A stretch of 64,000 bases of DNA. Origin: Corynespora cassiicola (Eukaryota; Ascomycota; Dothideomycetes; Pleosporales; Corynesporascaceae). The position numbers and the translations under genes were made by a program. Location: positions 5,208,001 to 5,272,000 of the forward strand of contig JAEUWY010000002.1 of NCBI GenBank assembly GCA_022059125.1. Reading direction: 5' to 3'. Below, one piece after another: positions 1 through 12,634 of this stretch (positions within the stretch are counted from its first letter, which is position 1; the number at the start of each line of letters is the position of its first letter). Under the pieces are notes generated by a model that had not been told where the DNA came from, ran no database searches, and saw only the letters and a list, made by a program, of their open reading frames with translations.

Positions 1-2724
1 CAAGTAGTTAAGACTTGCCTGGCCCAAGGTTACAATGGATACGAGGTCACGAGGGAGGGGGGATGCTACAAACGCGCAAAAGAATCATGGTAACATCCCG
101 GTCGCTTGGCTCTTAGAAATCCACTCAAGCTTAAGCCAGCATACTAAACTCGATGTGTCGGCGCATCTTTCCTCCTCTCGAAAGTTCGCTTGGGTGCCAC
201 GTCAGCAGTATGATGCTAAAACTGACTTACCCGCGACTTTTGCAAAAAATTGATTAAAATCCTGCCGTGATCGGAAGTGGGCGCGAGTCTGAAAAGCATA
301 CTCAGCAAGTCACTTGGACGCCAAGGTGGGTGACGGAAGGATGCCAGATATAGCACAGGGCAAGCTGATTGGTCGCATGTCAGAAGCCGACGAGCTGCTA
401 GCGAGTGGTGTGCAGAAGCCATGATTGCTTCTTTTGATCGAAAAGACGGTCGCCGGCAAGCGAAGTGTAGCACGGCCGTGTCATGAGAAGCGAGGCCTCT
501 GGCACAACATGACGGTCCAACGCGCACCCAGGCCAGACGTCACGCGTGGCTATGTTTGAGGTGGATACGATATGGAACCACACCGGATAGCCAGGGCTGG
601 ACTCATGGCAGGACGACGACACGGCCGGCGGACCCGACAGAGTGGTACGCGCACGAGTTGACTCCTGAGAATACCCTGTCAGCCAATCACGACGATCACG
701 GGCGGGGAAAGGCCGCTCTGACGCCCTCGAGATAGAAAACGAGCCGAAAAGCCCCCAGCTCGTGTCTCGATTCCTGGCCCAGGGCCGAATCATGGCGCCG
801 TCTTGACATCACCGGGGACAAAAGAATCTGAGATGGGATGCCGCAGAGCTGCAAACATCAGCCCATGTCAGAACCCCCTCGCCCAAGTGCCCGCTCGAAT
901 CAGTGCTGCCTGCAAGCCGTGGGCGCCGACAAGGAATCCACGGGAAGCCAGGCCCTCCCTGTTAAAAGCCTCTGATATTGCCAGGGATGGCACGCACCTC
1001 GTCTGCGATAAAAGCCGGCAGAAAGAAAAGTCGATTCGGCGCCCAATCAGCGGAGACGCGTTGGCGTGCGAAAAATTGACGCTTATGCAGAGACGTTGGC
1101 AGACTCGAGAGCTCGGTTAGAGAACAGCGGCAGTTCTGAGCAAAAGATTGAATGACAGTCTCTCCTTTTGGCATCGCAAAAGGGTGGCGCGTCGCGTCAG
1201 GTCCTGCGCGCGCGAAGAATCGGGGCTGGCTTCCTGTCAGAGTCGGATCGTCCGTTCCGTTTCAATCGCTCGATGGCTTCTTTTCCGGTTGGATTGCCGG
1301 CCCTGGCCCACCAGCCCTTCCCTCGCATGGCGGCATGCCCAGCTCGCCTTGTGGGAAATCTGCGAGAGGATGCTGGCGCCTGCGCTCGCTCCCAGGTCGC
1401 AGAGGCAGCGACCCTCAAGGGCGTGCGGGAAGCAAGGTCGAGGGGCCCTGAAGGCGATCTCCACGCCTGGCCAGCGTCATGGAGCCCGCGAACTGCTTGT
1501 TCCAACGTACATGTTTTCCAACCCCCCTTGACCGGGCTGAAGGAAATTTATTACCCACCCCAAATCGATTCGAAAAAAATTATTCAAGAGACGGAATAAA
1601 AAAAAAGCAAGCCGGCAACGGTCCCGGCGAGTCAAAGGCTGCAGCAATAAGCACGCGGGTCCAGAAGTGTTTTTCGAGGGTGCTAGCCGCTTTGGAGGGC
1701 AGAAATTGTGTGCGCGCGGAGAAGACCCTGCCGACCTTGGACTTTTTCTTACAGAAAACGGTCGCTCCCCTCGGACTTGCATGCCGATCACCACCCAGGC
1801 ACTTCAGCCGGGGCTAGCATGTGTTTCAACCTTGGTTGAAAAGCTCCGGCAATAGTTTTGGCACCGATACGGCAGTCGAGAATGATTTCTGCAGGCCAGC
1901 ATCGCAGGAGAATATTGATTCCTAACCCAATCAGCACGCAGTCCGGCATGGCTGAGGCTGGTTCATGGGTTGGGTTGATGGAGTCAAACGCCCTCCGTCC
2001 TCCCATCCTCGGCGACCGGGGCAGGACGCCTGTAATCTTTCCGCGGGCTGGGGAAAGGGATACGGGACGAGTCGGGATCCATGGATGGCAGCCACTTGTG
2101 TAGCACACCACCACCCCCCTGCGATCGTCGGTTGACGAAAACGGCATCCCTGCTTCCCGTCAGCGCGCCGCCCATTGGCAAGGGCGGGCATTGCGGAGCG
2201 TTGACTCTCAACGACATCCGCTATGGCGACGGCTCGGGAAGGCAGCGAGCTTGTCAAAGCCAAACCATCGAATGGCAGGAAAACAAGATTTATTGGGCCA
2301 ATAGCTTGTTTGATTAGAAGGGCCGCGGTGCGACTGCGATCGGGACGATGCTGCTGCAGTAGAACCTGCACATGACGATGGCAGCGTCTCCTTCTTCGTA
2401 GGGGCCTAGGGGCATGGCTGGGACGGCCCAGCTGACCATGCCGTCGAATGCACGTCGCCGCCAGACGGAGCCTTGAGTGACAGTTCGGCTGTATCGAGCC
2501 GGCTAGGCCACGGCCATGGGGCTGGGGGAGGAGGGGTGGCACAGCGACTCGGAGTGCCGCAGCATGTGTGGCTCGCGCCGCCGCTGACGAGATGCCGATG
2601 GGGAGCGGGCAGGGAGGGCAGAGAGGGAGAGGTCGGCGGTGGGGATTGACTCGGCGAGGTAGACGAAGGTTTGCTTGTAGCGCCCCGCGAAGGGTAGGCG
2701 GCGGCGGCGGCCGTGGTTGGCAGA

Positions 2725-2763
2725 CACGCAGGCACGCAGGCACGCAGGCACGCAGGCACGCAG
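2725..2763. repeat. Tandem repeat, 8-bp unit CACGCAGG
   Basis: Nearly five uninterrupted copies of an 8-bp unit are visible. It lies in non-coding DNA and gives an artificial Arg/His/Ala repeat in any frame that crosses it. Confidence 0.9.
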
Positions 2764-3558
2764 ACGGGGCAGGCACAGGGCAAGGCGGAGCAGGGGCGGC
2801 CGGCGGGCGGGAGAGGTCGGTGGTGGACGGAGGGATGAGTCGCGACGCGCACAGTCTGGAGTGCTGCGAGGGCATCGAGGACGGGCGGTGGCCGTGGTGT
2901 GGGCTGATGTGCGGCTCGCAGCGTCGTGGTGCGGTGCGCGCCCGGAGAGCTCTTGGGAAGCTCTTGGGAGGCTCTTGGGCGCAGGTCGGTTTAGAGTTAA
3001 TCGTCGCTCGGTACCTGAGTTGTCGCCCTTGTCACTTGAACAGGCCAGCTCGATGCTCCCAGGGTTTTCTCCGCACTCCACTGCGAACGCCTCGCTCGGA
3101 ACATTACTTAATCATGTACCATGTCACGATCGCTGGCCGGGAGCGGCCACGCCAACGAGCGGCGACGGCACATGTGAGTCGCGACGTGTTTCCGCTGGGC
3201 GTCGCAGCGTCGTTCTGGAAAGCTGTCAGCCGAACTCTGCTGCGGCTCTCTCTGAAGCCCAGCTGGAGCGCGGCCAACGCCCTGATGCGCGACGCGCGAT
3301 GCGCGATTGGCGGCCGCGCGTCGCGTTTCAGGGCCGGCGTGGGCAACGTCCAGGCAGAACGGCTCGCCGACGCGTGTGGGACTTGGTTGAGCGTGCTTGG
3401 GAGACGGCACGGATTCGGCCATGCATCGCAAACAGTCAATGCTCGGCGCGACACTGACTGATGGGCACGGCGGTTGCGGGCCAAACGCGAGAGGCAGCGG
3501 GCAGCAGGCAGCGCTGCAGCTCCCAATTCCCAGCTCCCGCCAGCCCACGCCTCGACTT

Positions 3559-3580
3559 GAGTCGAGTCGAGTCGAGTCGA
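3559..3580. repeat. Tandem repeat, 5-bp unit GAGTC
   Basis: About four and a half perfect copies of GAGTC. The same pentamer array recurs at about 11453-11470 in the second gene-poor stretch. Confidence 0.9.
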
Positions 3581-4344
3581 GGCGACGGGCAACTGGAGGC
3601 GACCGACGGGCAAAAGTGCGCTGTTGTTCGCGACGCCGCGTGCGCTCGCGTCCGGGCATGAAATGCAATTAAACGTGTTATACATGGCATCCGACCGTTA
3701 TGGACGGCGACGAGGCCGACATGTGCCGGCGCTGCCGAAACGGGCCAGGCAGGGTGGGCACGGGCGGCCATCGCATGAAGTCGTCGCAGCCCTCGTCGGC
3801 GGCTTTGCGAGCTTGGGGGGCCCTCGAGTCCACCCTCGGCCCCCCCTGACGAGTGCCAGGCCTGGCAGGGCTGCCCGTTCTGGCTACGCCGCCTCACGAT
3901 CTTGACAGCGCCGTGGGCGATCGTCGCAATGATTGTCGCTCTGCTGTCCTCCTCCCGTCTCCCGAGAGCCATTTCCGCGCAGCCATGAGGGACCACCCCC
4001 TCCCCTCGCCCTCGTGGCCGATCCGGGCTAGGCCGCTTGCTGCCTGGTTGGGCGCGGTCGACGGCGCTGCAGAGGCTGCCATGTTGGTGTGGCCGTTTTG
4101 GGCGCGCCATCAGTCGGTGCATTGAGGAGCGCCACCGGGCCAATCCAGCGCCAGGCGGTGGGCCGCTGGGCTGGTGGTGCGGTGCGACTTGCAAAACGGT
4201 CGCCTACCGGGCGGGAGAGAGGGAGGGAGGGAGAGACAGACTGAGAGCCATCTACCTGTGGCGGTCACTGCCGGGCCATGGGCGCGCTGGTTGGCAGGCG
4301 AGACACGGCGGGCGCCCACGCACAGAGGGGAGCATCCGTGGAGG

Positions 4345-4398
4345 ATGCTGGCCTGGCTGGCCTGGCTGGCATGGCTGGCAGGGCGGGCAGGGCGGGCA
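4345..4398. repeat. Imperfect tandem repeat of CTGG/GGCGGGCA units
   Basis: A run of GCTGGCCTG-type units grades into GGGCGGGCA units. It is simple-sequence DNA in the non-coding region and explains the Trp/Leu/Ala-rich spurious frames there. Confidence 0.85.
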
Positions 4399-5354
4399 TG
4401 CGATGCTGCTGGCACGGCGGAGCTGCTGCAGGGGCGATCGAAGCAGAAGGTGCCAAAGGCGCAATCGTGTATTTACCCGAGTAGGATGACGGCCGACTCC
4501 TCCTATCTGGAAGAGAATGGGATGGCATGCGACGATGGCATGCGACGGAATGGGAGCGCGTCGCGCGTGGTGGCTAATTTTGCCGCACGCACTGGAGCGC
4601 AGCCAACAGCACGCTCGTCATTCCTTCTTTCTTGCCTCTGGCGCCGCCTACACTTGGGACCTACGGTGTAGCTACCGCGTGCCGCCGTGCACACGGTGTA
4701 CGTAGGTAGGCAGGTAGTCGAGGTACAGCCCAACCCACGCGCGCAGCCACTCCACCCACTCGGCCCACACCACACCTGCCTGGCGGACCCACCGACCTGA
4801 GCGAGGGCAGCGATTCGCATCCGCGTCCGCATCAGCATGGCCGTGGTGCGCGTCGAGGGCAGAGGGCGGCGGGCAGCAGGCGGCGGCGATCCCTGACCCC
4901 GGCGGCGCAGCGCTCGCCCGGCGGCCTCGACAGCCGCGGGGCTGGGCGGTCGAAAACAGGTCGCAGCGCCGGGCGTGCAGCGCAGTGCAGCGGCGTGCAG
5001 CGGCGTGCAGCAGCCAGCAGGGGGGCGGCAGGGAGGTGGCTGGCCCCGGGAGGCGTTAGTTGTTTTACGTTTATTTCACGGCCTGCTCCACCTCGGCGCT
5101 CGCTCCCACCGCCAGCTCTCCCACTTGTGCCCCCCAGCGCCCCCGTCCGCGCCATTTGCTCGCTCTGGCACGCTCTGGCAAGTCGCAAAACCAGGCCCGA
5201 CGTGCTCCTGCTAGCGCCTCAGAGCCGTGGCCCACGGGTGCGCGTGAAATTGCGCAGGCTACGCTACTGCATCCCAACTGCACCCTCGTCCGCCCGCGCC
5301 CGGACCTCGCTCGAGCCGGCTACCTCGACACCACCGAAGGCAGTAATAATAACA

Positions 5355-8300
5355 ATGTCGCAGTCGCATCCCCCAGATAGGGCCCGGAAGTATAAGGAAG
5401 AGCCGGCTCCTGTAGCGGCGCAGAAGATGGTGAGTTGACTCTGCTCCCTGCTCGTTTTCCCTCCCATCCTCGCTCGCTCGCTCGCTCCCCCTCCCCCCAT
5501 CGTCGTCGGTCGTCCGCCCTGCACGCTGCACCCTGCACGTCCTTGGTTCCATCAGCGCCCGTCGCCCGTCGCCTCCCTACGACCGTTGGAGTTTCGACCG
5601 CTTCCCGTCGCTGTCACCACCGCGCGAGGCTTCATCCTCGCTCCTGTTGCATGTTGCTGCAGCCAAAGCAAGCCGCACCCACGCTCGACTCCAGGGCCCC
5701 AGCACACAGCGCCCGACCACCTCCCCAAAAGACCCCCGGCGACCCCAGCGCGCGCCTCTCTGGCTACATGGTATGCCCTTCCCATGCCCTCCCATGCCCT
5801 CCCCGCCAAGCAGCCCTGCTACCCAAACCCCAAACCGCCCTTCCCCTGCCCTTCCCTGTCGCACCTCATCTCCCATCTGCCCTCTGCCGTCGCCGCGCCC
5901 ACCTCGCCCACCGAGCCATCGCTGCAGCGGCATCCTTGCCACCCCCAACCCACGCCATTCCGCCGCCCACCGCCCATAGCCCTCTGCGTTGTCACCCACC
6001 CAAAGGCTGCGCTCCCCATCCTATAACTAAATCCTACCGTCCTGTCGTCCATCGAGACCCTGTCCCTCGTACATCTCTCCAAGCTGCAGACCGCCGCCGC
6101 CAAAGGACACCCCCCAGGGCGAATCACTCTTGACCGCAACTCGCTTCCTCCCCCCGCCTCGCCAATCGCCTACCACCCCCACTACCCTCTACCACCACCA
6201 CTACTTACCACCGACTATCCCCTGCCCTGCCCTACTCTTACTCTTTCTGCTCCCCCATCGCACTACCTTGCCCTGCACCGCCGCCGCTTGTTCTCTTTTT
6301 TCTACTCTTCTACTCTACATTTTATTTTATTCCGCCTGGCTCCATCGCTGACCTGCGCGCTCGCGCCTTCCAGCATCACCCCCACCCGGCGCAAGGCTTG
6401 CCACCGCCAACCCACCACCCGCAACATCCACAACACCAACCTCATCCGCAGCACCAGCAACACCCCCAGCACCCCCAGCACCCCCAGCATCCGCAGCACC
6501 ACCCGCGGCCCGGCGTAGTCCAGCACCACCAGCACCCGCCAGAGTCGCCGCACCAGCCCCAGCCGACTCAGTCTCCCGCTCAGGCCCATTATCCGTCGCC
6601 GCACCCGTCCAATCCCCAGGTGCCCCCGCCGCACCAGTCGCCGTACGTTCAGCAGATCCAAGGCCCGCCCGGTCCCCAGCAGCAGGAGGTCCCCTACTAC
6701 CCTGCCCACCCGAGCCCGTACAGCACCAACAGCGCGCCCAGCAACTATTCATCCTCAGGTACGTGTCTTTTTTTTTGGTGCACTGTTTTGTTTTGTATTC
6801 CGCCTCTCGTGACGCGCCTTCGCACGCCTGACGAGCGCGTGGTCTCAAGCTTTCGCTTTGGGCCTAGCTCCGATCGGTGGCGGCAGACAGGCAGCACCTC
6901 ACCGCACACCCCGCCGAGACCGTCATGATAAACCCCTTGAGTGCCCATCTAACTCGGCGCACAGAGAACCCAGAGCAGCTCATGGCCGCCGCAACCATGA
7001 ACAGGGCGGCGGGTTTCCCACCACCGCTGTCGTACCACACGCCGCAGTCAAACTCGCCAGCGTCGGTCCAGTCGCCACAGCACGACCAGCACGGAAGGCC
7101 CATCTACGGCCAGCCCCCGAGCCAGATGCCCCAGTCCATGTACTACACGCCCTACGCATCGGCCGGCGTACCCCAACAGTCGCCCTACCCTCAACATCCT
7201 TCGTCTCAGCAGCAACAGCAGCAGCAGCAGCCGCCCATGCCGACTAATTCGCTGCTCATGTCCCACCAGCAAGGACAGCAGATGCACCACCCGCACCAAC
7301 CTCAGCCACAGACGCCCGGAATGGCGACAGGAAGCCCCAAGTCGCGATTGTCGCAAACTCCCCTGCAGACTCCTCTCCAGCGTCCGCCATCCAACTTGGG
7401 CCCCCCACACGCTCCTCCACAGGGCCCTCCCGTCGGCACCCCCAACATGCATCCCGGAAACGCTGCTGGCTCCAACGTCAACCCTAATGCTGCCCCTGGC
7501 CCGATTCCCGCAACTACGCCCCTTGTTGTGAGGCAGGATCAGAATGGCGTTCAATGGATCGCCTTTGAGTACTCTCGCGATCGCGTCAAGATGGAGTACA
7601 CGATCCGCTGCGATGTTGAGTCTATCAACGTTGAGGAGCTCCCAGCCGACTTCAAGACTGAGAACTGCGTCTACCCGCGCGCATGCTGCGCCAAGGACCA
7701 GTACAAGGGCAATCGCCTTCACTACGAGACCGAGTGCAACACAGTCGGCTGGGCTCTGGCTCAGCTCAACCCCTGCTTGAGGGGAAAGCGCGGTCTGATC
7801 CAGCGTGCTGTTGACAGCTGGCGCAACAGCAACTCAGACCCTAGACTGAGGAGTCGACGCGTGAGGAGGATGGCCAAGATCACCAACAGGAAGGCTGTAG
7901 CAGCTACGCACCCCGGAAACCACATGGCTGGGCCAGGTGGACCAGGTGCGCCCGGCGTGCCCAACTCGGCTGGGTTGTCAGCGCCACCACGACAGCCGAA
8001 TATGGGAATGGGAGGCCCGCAGATGCATCACCACCATGAGCATCCTGGCGGTCCTCAGGGAGGTAATGACGATGTTAGCGGTATGTTTCACCAGATGTGA
8101 TGATGCGATAAGCGCGAGTGTTGGGCACTTTTGAATGATACCTCCTGTCGTTTCTGCACTGCATGTATATTACACTCCTTGATGTAATTCCCCCTTGATA
8201 CCACTACCCCATGCACATACACATACACACACTACACACACACATCACTACGCACATGGCTTGTTTGCGCCACACTGTATCATCCGTTCTGCGCCCTAGA

Positions 8301-9243
8301 GGGGAAAAAGATAGCTTGCTGCGTTAGGCGTGTACGCTAATCCCTGATGAGCCCGGCTAATATTCACCCAGAAGCACACACACATCATCACCAAGCGCCA
8401 AACGGCCAGAGTTCGCCAAGCGATGTTCGAACAACTCAGAATTTCTACCCTAACTTCCCCGGAAGTGAGTCCGTAGCAGGCTCCAGCGGCATGCCTCCCA
8501 TGCACGACGGCATGAGTCACCCGCCAGCTCCATCCCACGGCGCCAGCGTGCCCGTTGCCAAATCCGAGCAAGACGAAGAAGAGAGGAAATTGGCCATGTT
8601 CGGCGACCTACCAGAATCTAAGCGCCGCAAGTTCATCCTCGTCGACGACGCACAGCGGGGAACCCGAGTCCGAGTGCGAGTCACCCTCGACACCGTGAAG
8701 ATGGAGGAAATGCCAGACTCGTATCGCAAATCCAACTCGGTATTCCCCCGGAGCTACTTCGCCATGCAGATGACTTCTCCTCCGGCTAGTCCTCGAGGCA
8801 GCAAGGTGTTCAGCGATGAGGCGGACTTGGAGAACGATCCGAGTTTCCCACTATCTGGGCAACAGAACGTCCGCGTGCCTACTCTCGACGGAGAAACCGA
8901 GGTGCCTAAGCCCCGCCTGACGCGCGCAAAGCGCTCAAAGGAGATTACACTGAACGATCTCGGCTACCGCATGAGCTGGAGCCAGAGCCGTGTCTTCGCG
9001 GGAAGGACATTGTTCCTGCAGAAATCTCGTAAGTCCCCGGCCAACGACAACAACGACGATGAGGGTTACGATGCTAACATACCACTAGTGGATGCCTATC
9101 GCAACAAGATGCGAAGCAGCATGATGGGCGCAGGCCAAGACGTCACCACGGTGGCGCCACACTTTGAGACGCGGGTTGGAAAGCGTAGGTGGAACGAAAG
9201 GATCGAGAAGAGCAAGAAGTCGAGGCGCGAGGGCTCTCCTTAA
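5355..9243 (+). CDS. DUF8032-domain transcriptional regulator, RfeG-like (5 exons, 821 aa)
   Basis: Exons 5355-5429, 6374-6758, 6887-8080, 8372-9028 and 9089-9243 join in frame. The introns are 944, 128, 291 and 60 nt; GTGAGT, GTACGT, GTATGT and GTAAGT donors are present. Residues 26-370 are rich in Gln, His and Pro, as in fungal transcription regulators. Residues about 377-490 contain the conserved block starting WIAFEYSRDRV and including VYPRACCAKDQY, which I match from memory to DUF8032 proteins annotated as transcription factor RfeG in Aspergillus. A second, weaker copy of the block begins near residue 650 (RVRVRVTL ... EEMP ... VFPRSYF). A basic tail follows. The start ATG has a good context (acaATG). 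The last intron is 60 nt without stops, and the 291-nt intron contains a stop, so the gene can easily be mis-split into two. Role by family: probable nuclear DNA-linked regulator; target genes are unknown. Confidence 0.8.
5430..6373 (+). other. Long first intron of the DUF8032 gene (944 nt)
   Basis: The donor is GTGAGT after codon 25. The acceptor is CTTCCAG at 6373, with a CGCTGAC branch-like site about 20 nt upstream. Both ends are phase 0. The intron is C/T-rich and far longer than the 45-75 nt introns elsewhere in the window, so it may hold regulatory sequence or an alternative exon. Confidence 0.65.
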
Positions 9244-10627
9244 GAAGCTCGCGGTGAGAAGAGCCGGAGTCCTAATGCCCTGGTCTACGCTTGCAGGTGT
9301 ACCCGCTTTTCCGAACCACTTGCAGGGACCCCATACAAGACGACCGGGGTTGTTTACCGTTTTCGGTACAGCTCACATGGCATGCGACGACACTCTTGTT
9401 CGTCTGCGTTACCCACAAGCGTGTTTCAAGGATGCCTTGGGTTTCAGGAATCCATATCGCCTCCTCATTATCACTGTTGCATCCCTCCCCTCGGGCGATG
9501 GCTCTGGCGACGGAGATGATGGGTTCCCGAGTCAATCATGGCATCTGGCTGGCTGGGCCTAGCACCCGCCGGCCTCATGGCGGGAAGCGGTGCCACGATG
9601 AACCCTACGGCTTTTTGCAAAATTCGGGCATATTCCTTCTGTAATGGCATTTGATACCCTGTCCCGCAAGTCATGCTACTCTTGCGGCGACTCTCTGCCT
9701 GCCCCCGCCCGGTCTGACGAGGATACTACATCTATGGTCGGACATGTCTTCTCTGTTCTATACCTGTATGAAACCTTAATGACTTGCCGACCACGCCTTT
9801 TCGATTCCTTTGGATGGAACCGAGGCTTGGTTGTTTCTATATGACGGGAAGGTAACACTGTGTAAGGAAAAAGCTAAACTGTTTTTGGGTTTCTCTCTTT
9901 GAAGGAAGCAGGCGAGGCATTGAATCGGGGTTTTTTGTTTCACTTGGTTCTCTTTCAGCGTGGGAGTTGTGTTCTATTTTCGGGCGGGGGCAAAGGGCGA
10001 GGGGAAAAGAATGGGACACGAACTCTATCTACCATGATTGTATGTCTCGATCTCGACCCATGTTCTCTTCCTTCCGATCTAGCAGGGGTTCGTCTTTTGA
10101 TATTTGCAAGCTTCTCTCTATCTGGCTCTGTTTTTTCTTGTCTCCTTCCTGCGTGGATTCATTTTAGACCGGGGTGCCGTGGACAATGGAAACGTTATAA
10201 ATGGAATAGTACATGAACTCTTTTTTTTTTGTCCGTTATCTAGTACAAACAACTGGGATGTAGTGGTGAGTGAAGGGGTACCAGGACTGGGTAAGCTGCA
10301 GGTTTGCTTTTGCGCTCCCTCCCCTCCCTTCCCTCTTCCCCGACCCGACCGTTGGAAATATGCCTGCCCGAGCTGCGTGATCAGGCAGGATTGGGGGGGG
10401 AGGGGGGTGCAGAGCGGTGCGGTGCGGTGGGTTGGACTGGGGGCGTGTGCAAGGGTAGGGGACGGGTAGGGTAGGTAGAGCGTAAGCAATCAAGACAAAC
10501 CACGCCCGGACGGCCTTGTGCTGGAACGCAGCGGCTATTCTGGCCGAGGGGGAAATGGAAAGGCACCGCACGGCTTCACATCGCATCGCCTTCGCGCCCG
10601 GCCAATGCACCCGATGGATGGCGTGCT

Positions 10628-10668
10628 ATGCATGCATGCATGCAATCAATCAATCAATCAATCAATCA
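10628..10668. repeat. GCAT palindromic repeat followed by ATCA microsatellite
   Basis: Four GCAT units (self-complementary) run directly into six ATCA units. It is simple-sequence DNA in an intergenic region, with no coding capacity. Confidence 0.9.
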
Positions 10669-12574
10669 GGCAACGAGCGGACGGAGCGACCCAGCTCTGG
10701 AATGTGCCGGGGCGGACTGACTTGATGACTTGACCTGAATTGTGAGCTGAGGGAGTCGAAGGCTGAAGAGCAAACGCGCCGCAATTTCCCGCGTGCGGGC
10801 ATGTGTCGCAAGAGAGCGGCCGCTTTTGGGGGTCATGCTCCGCGGCGCGGCGCGGGTGTGGGCGCGGCAGGCGTGCGGGAAAACGCAAGGGCACGGACGG
10901 GTGGTGCTGGCTGGATCATGGCAGGGCGGCAGGGGGGGGGTGTGGGTGGTCTGGGCGTTGGTGGGTGGTGGAGGGGTGCATGGGATGGGATGGGGGTTTT
11001 GGTATAGGAGGGAGAAGGGGAGGGAGAGTGGGTGAAGGGGAAAAGGGGTGGAAGGTTGGGGTGGTGTGGTGTACTGCTGGCTTCTACACTGGGCTGCCAA
11101 TTCTCCAGAAGCCTTTTTTTTCCCACTCTGTTTGAAGGATGACAGACGACAATGTGACAGAGCCAAGGCTCCCTTCCTCGGAACCACGCTACATCCGCCT
11201 CCCACCTAACCCTCCCTAGCCCGCCCTCTTGCGCGTGAACCGGAGTTCTCGCGCTACGCCGTTTAGCCCCGTCGGCACCGCACCAGGTGGAACTACCCAT
11301 CCATCCTGCCCACCCACCCAGCTAGCCCCATCTACACAACCACCAGCTGGGCATCGAAAAAGCACACCAGGCGGAAACGGGCAACCGTACGAGACTGCTC
11401 GACTCGACATGGGCGCGTGCGTACAGCATAGCACAGCATAGCGAGCTTGGTAGTCGAGTCGAGTCGAGTCGCTCTTCTCTCCGCTCGCACGCGCATACCG
11501 CTTCCGCTTGCGCATTTGCATGGCGAGATAGATCAGCGTCTGCATCGCCTTCACCGCCGCCGCCGCCGCCGCCGCCATGATTGATTGCACGCTCGGACGG
11601 GACTGAACCGAATGATTGACGGCCGTATACACGCCCTCGTCCTCACCCACCTCCAGCTCCCCTCCCGCCAATAACCACCTCAGCACCCAACTGCCGACAC
11701 CACCATGGGAGCTCTCTGGCCCCCGAACAAGGACCCTCCCTCCGGCCTCGACGCACTTCTGCACATCCCACTCTCCTGCCATCCGCCAGTGTGCTGACCC
11801 GACTACTGACGGACTGACTGAGTCGTTGTAGCGTCTGCGGCTGCGCGCTTCAAGACAGGCACGGCACTAGGTTAGGTCGGGGATGCCCGCCTTGTCAAAA
11901 CGTCAGCTGTTATGGCGGCCGGCGGGGTCGCGCACACACGCCACACCATGCGCGCTACGCATAGGTTAGGTACTCGGGGCCGCAACGTCGACGTCGTCGT
12001 CGTCTCCACGCATGTTCGAAAAACCTGCGTGTGAGAGACGAGTCGGAGCAGGTCCGAAAAATGCCTTTCCAAGCAAGTCGAGTAGGAGGTGGACGGGCGG
12101 TCGGACCGGGGATAACGGGGATTTGGGGGCCGGGTACTTGCTTTCGCGTTATTTCCTTGTCCTATTCCACCGCATCGCAGCGCATCGCAGCGTCGCGTGG
12201 CAGGGCAGGGCAGGGCAGGGCTCCCGATCGGCGGTGAGAGACTATGTGGGAAAAAAAACGGCGCCTGGGACTCGGAACGCGCGGCGGGAAGAAGTCATTT
12301 TTCTTCTTTTGCCTTGATTTTTCCTCTCTTATTTTCGGAAGCCCGTTTTGGATGCGCATTCGCATTTCCTTGTTTGGTGCTGGGAAATCGGATGAGAGGA
12401 AAGGCGAGGGATGGGATGGGATGGGATTGGGCCCATTCTTCGGCAAAGATACGTACAAGGCAAGTTTTGATGTCGGAAGTTATTTCAGACCATTGATGCC
12501 CGGTGGGTGTGCATGCAGGTACCCAGCTGTTGGCGGCGAAAAATGGCCTGTCCGTCTGTATGCACATCGGCGCC

Positions 12575-12634
12575 CCCCTCCCTCCCTCCCTCCCTCCCTC
12601 CCTCCCCCAGCAGCGCACCGCACCGCACCGCACC
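12575..12634. repeat. CCCT microsatellite and adjoining CGCAC repeat
   Basis: A polypyrimidine CCCT array of about eight units is followed by four CGCAC units. A C/T-only strand of this length could form triplex or other non-B structure. Confidence 0.85.

Larger units (their letters stand above)
1..5354. other. Long GC-rich intergenic region upstream of the DUF8032 regulator
   Basis: No convincing gene is visible on either strand. The open frames here (up to 314 codons, antisense 2875-1931) are Pro/Arg/Ala-rich low-complexity translations of GC-rich DNA, overlap each other in several frames, and lack recognisable motifs or introns that extend them. Short tandem repeats are frequent (2725-2763, 3559-3580, 4345-4398). 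It probably contains the promoter and untranslated leader of the downstream regulator; an unusually long 5' region is common for fungal developmental regulators. Non-coding transcripts cannot be excluded from sequence alone. Confidence 0.6.

Noticed and set aside
1931..2875. 314-codon minus-strand open frame
   Set aside because: Pro/Arg/His low-complexity translation over a tandem repeat in GC-rich DNA, with equally long competing frames on both strands.
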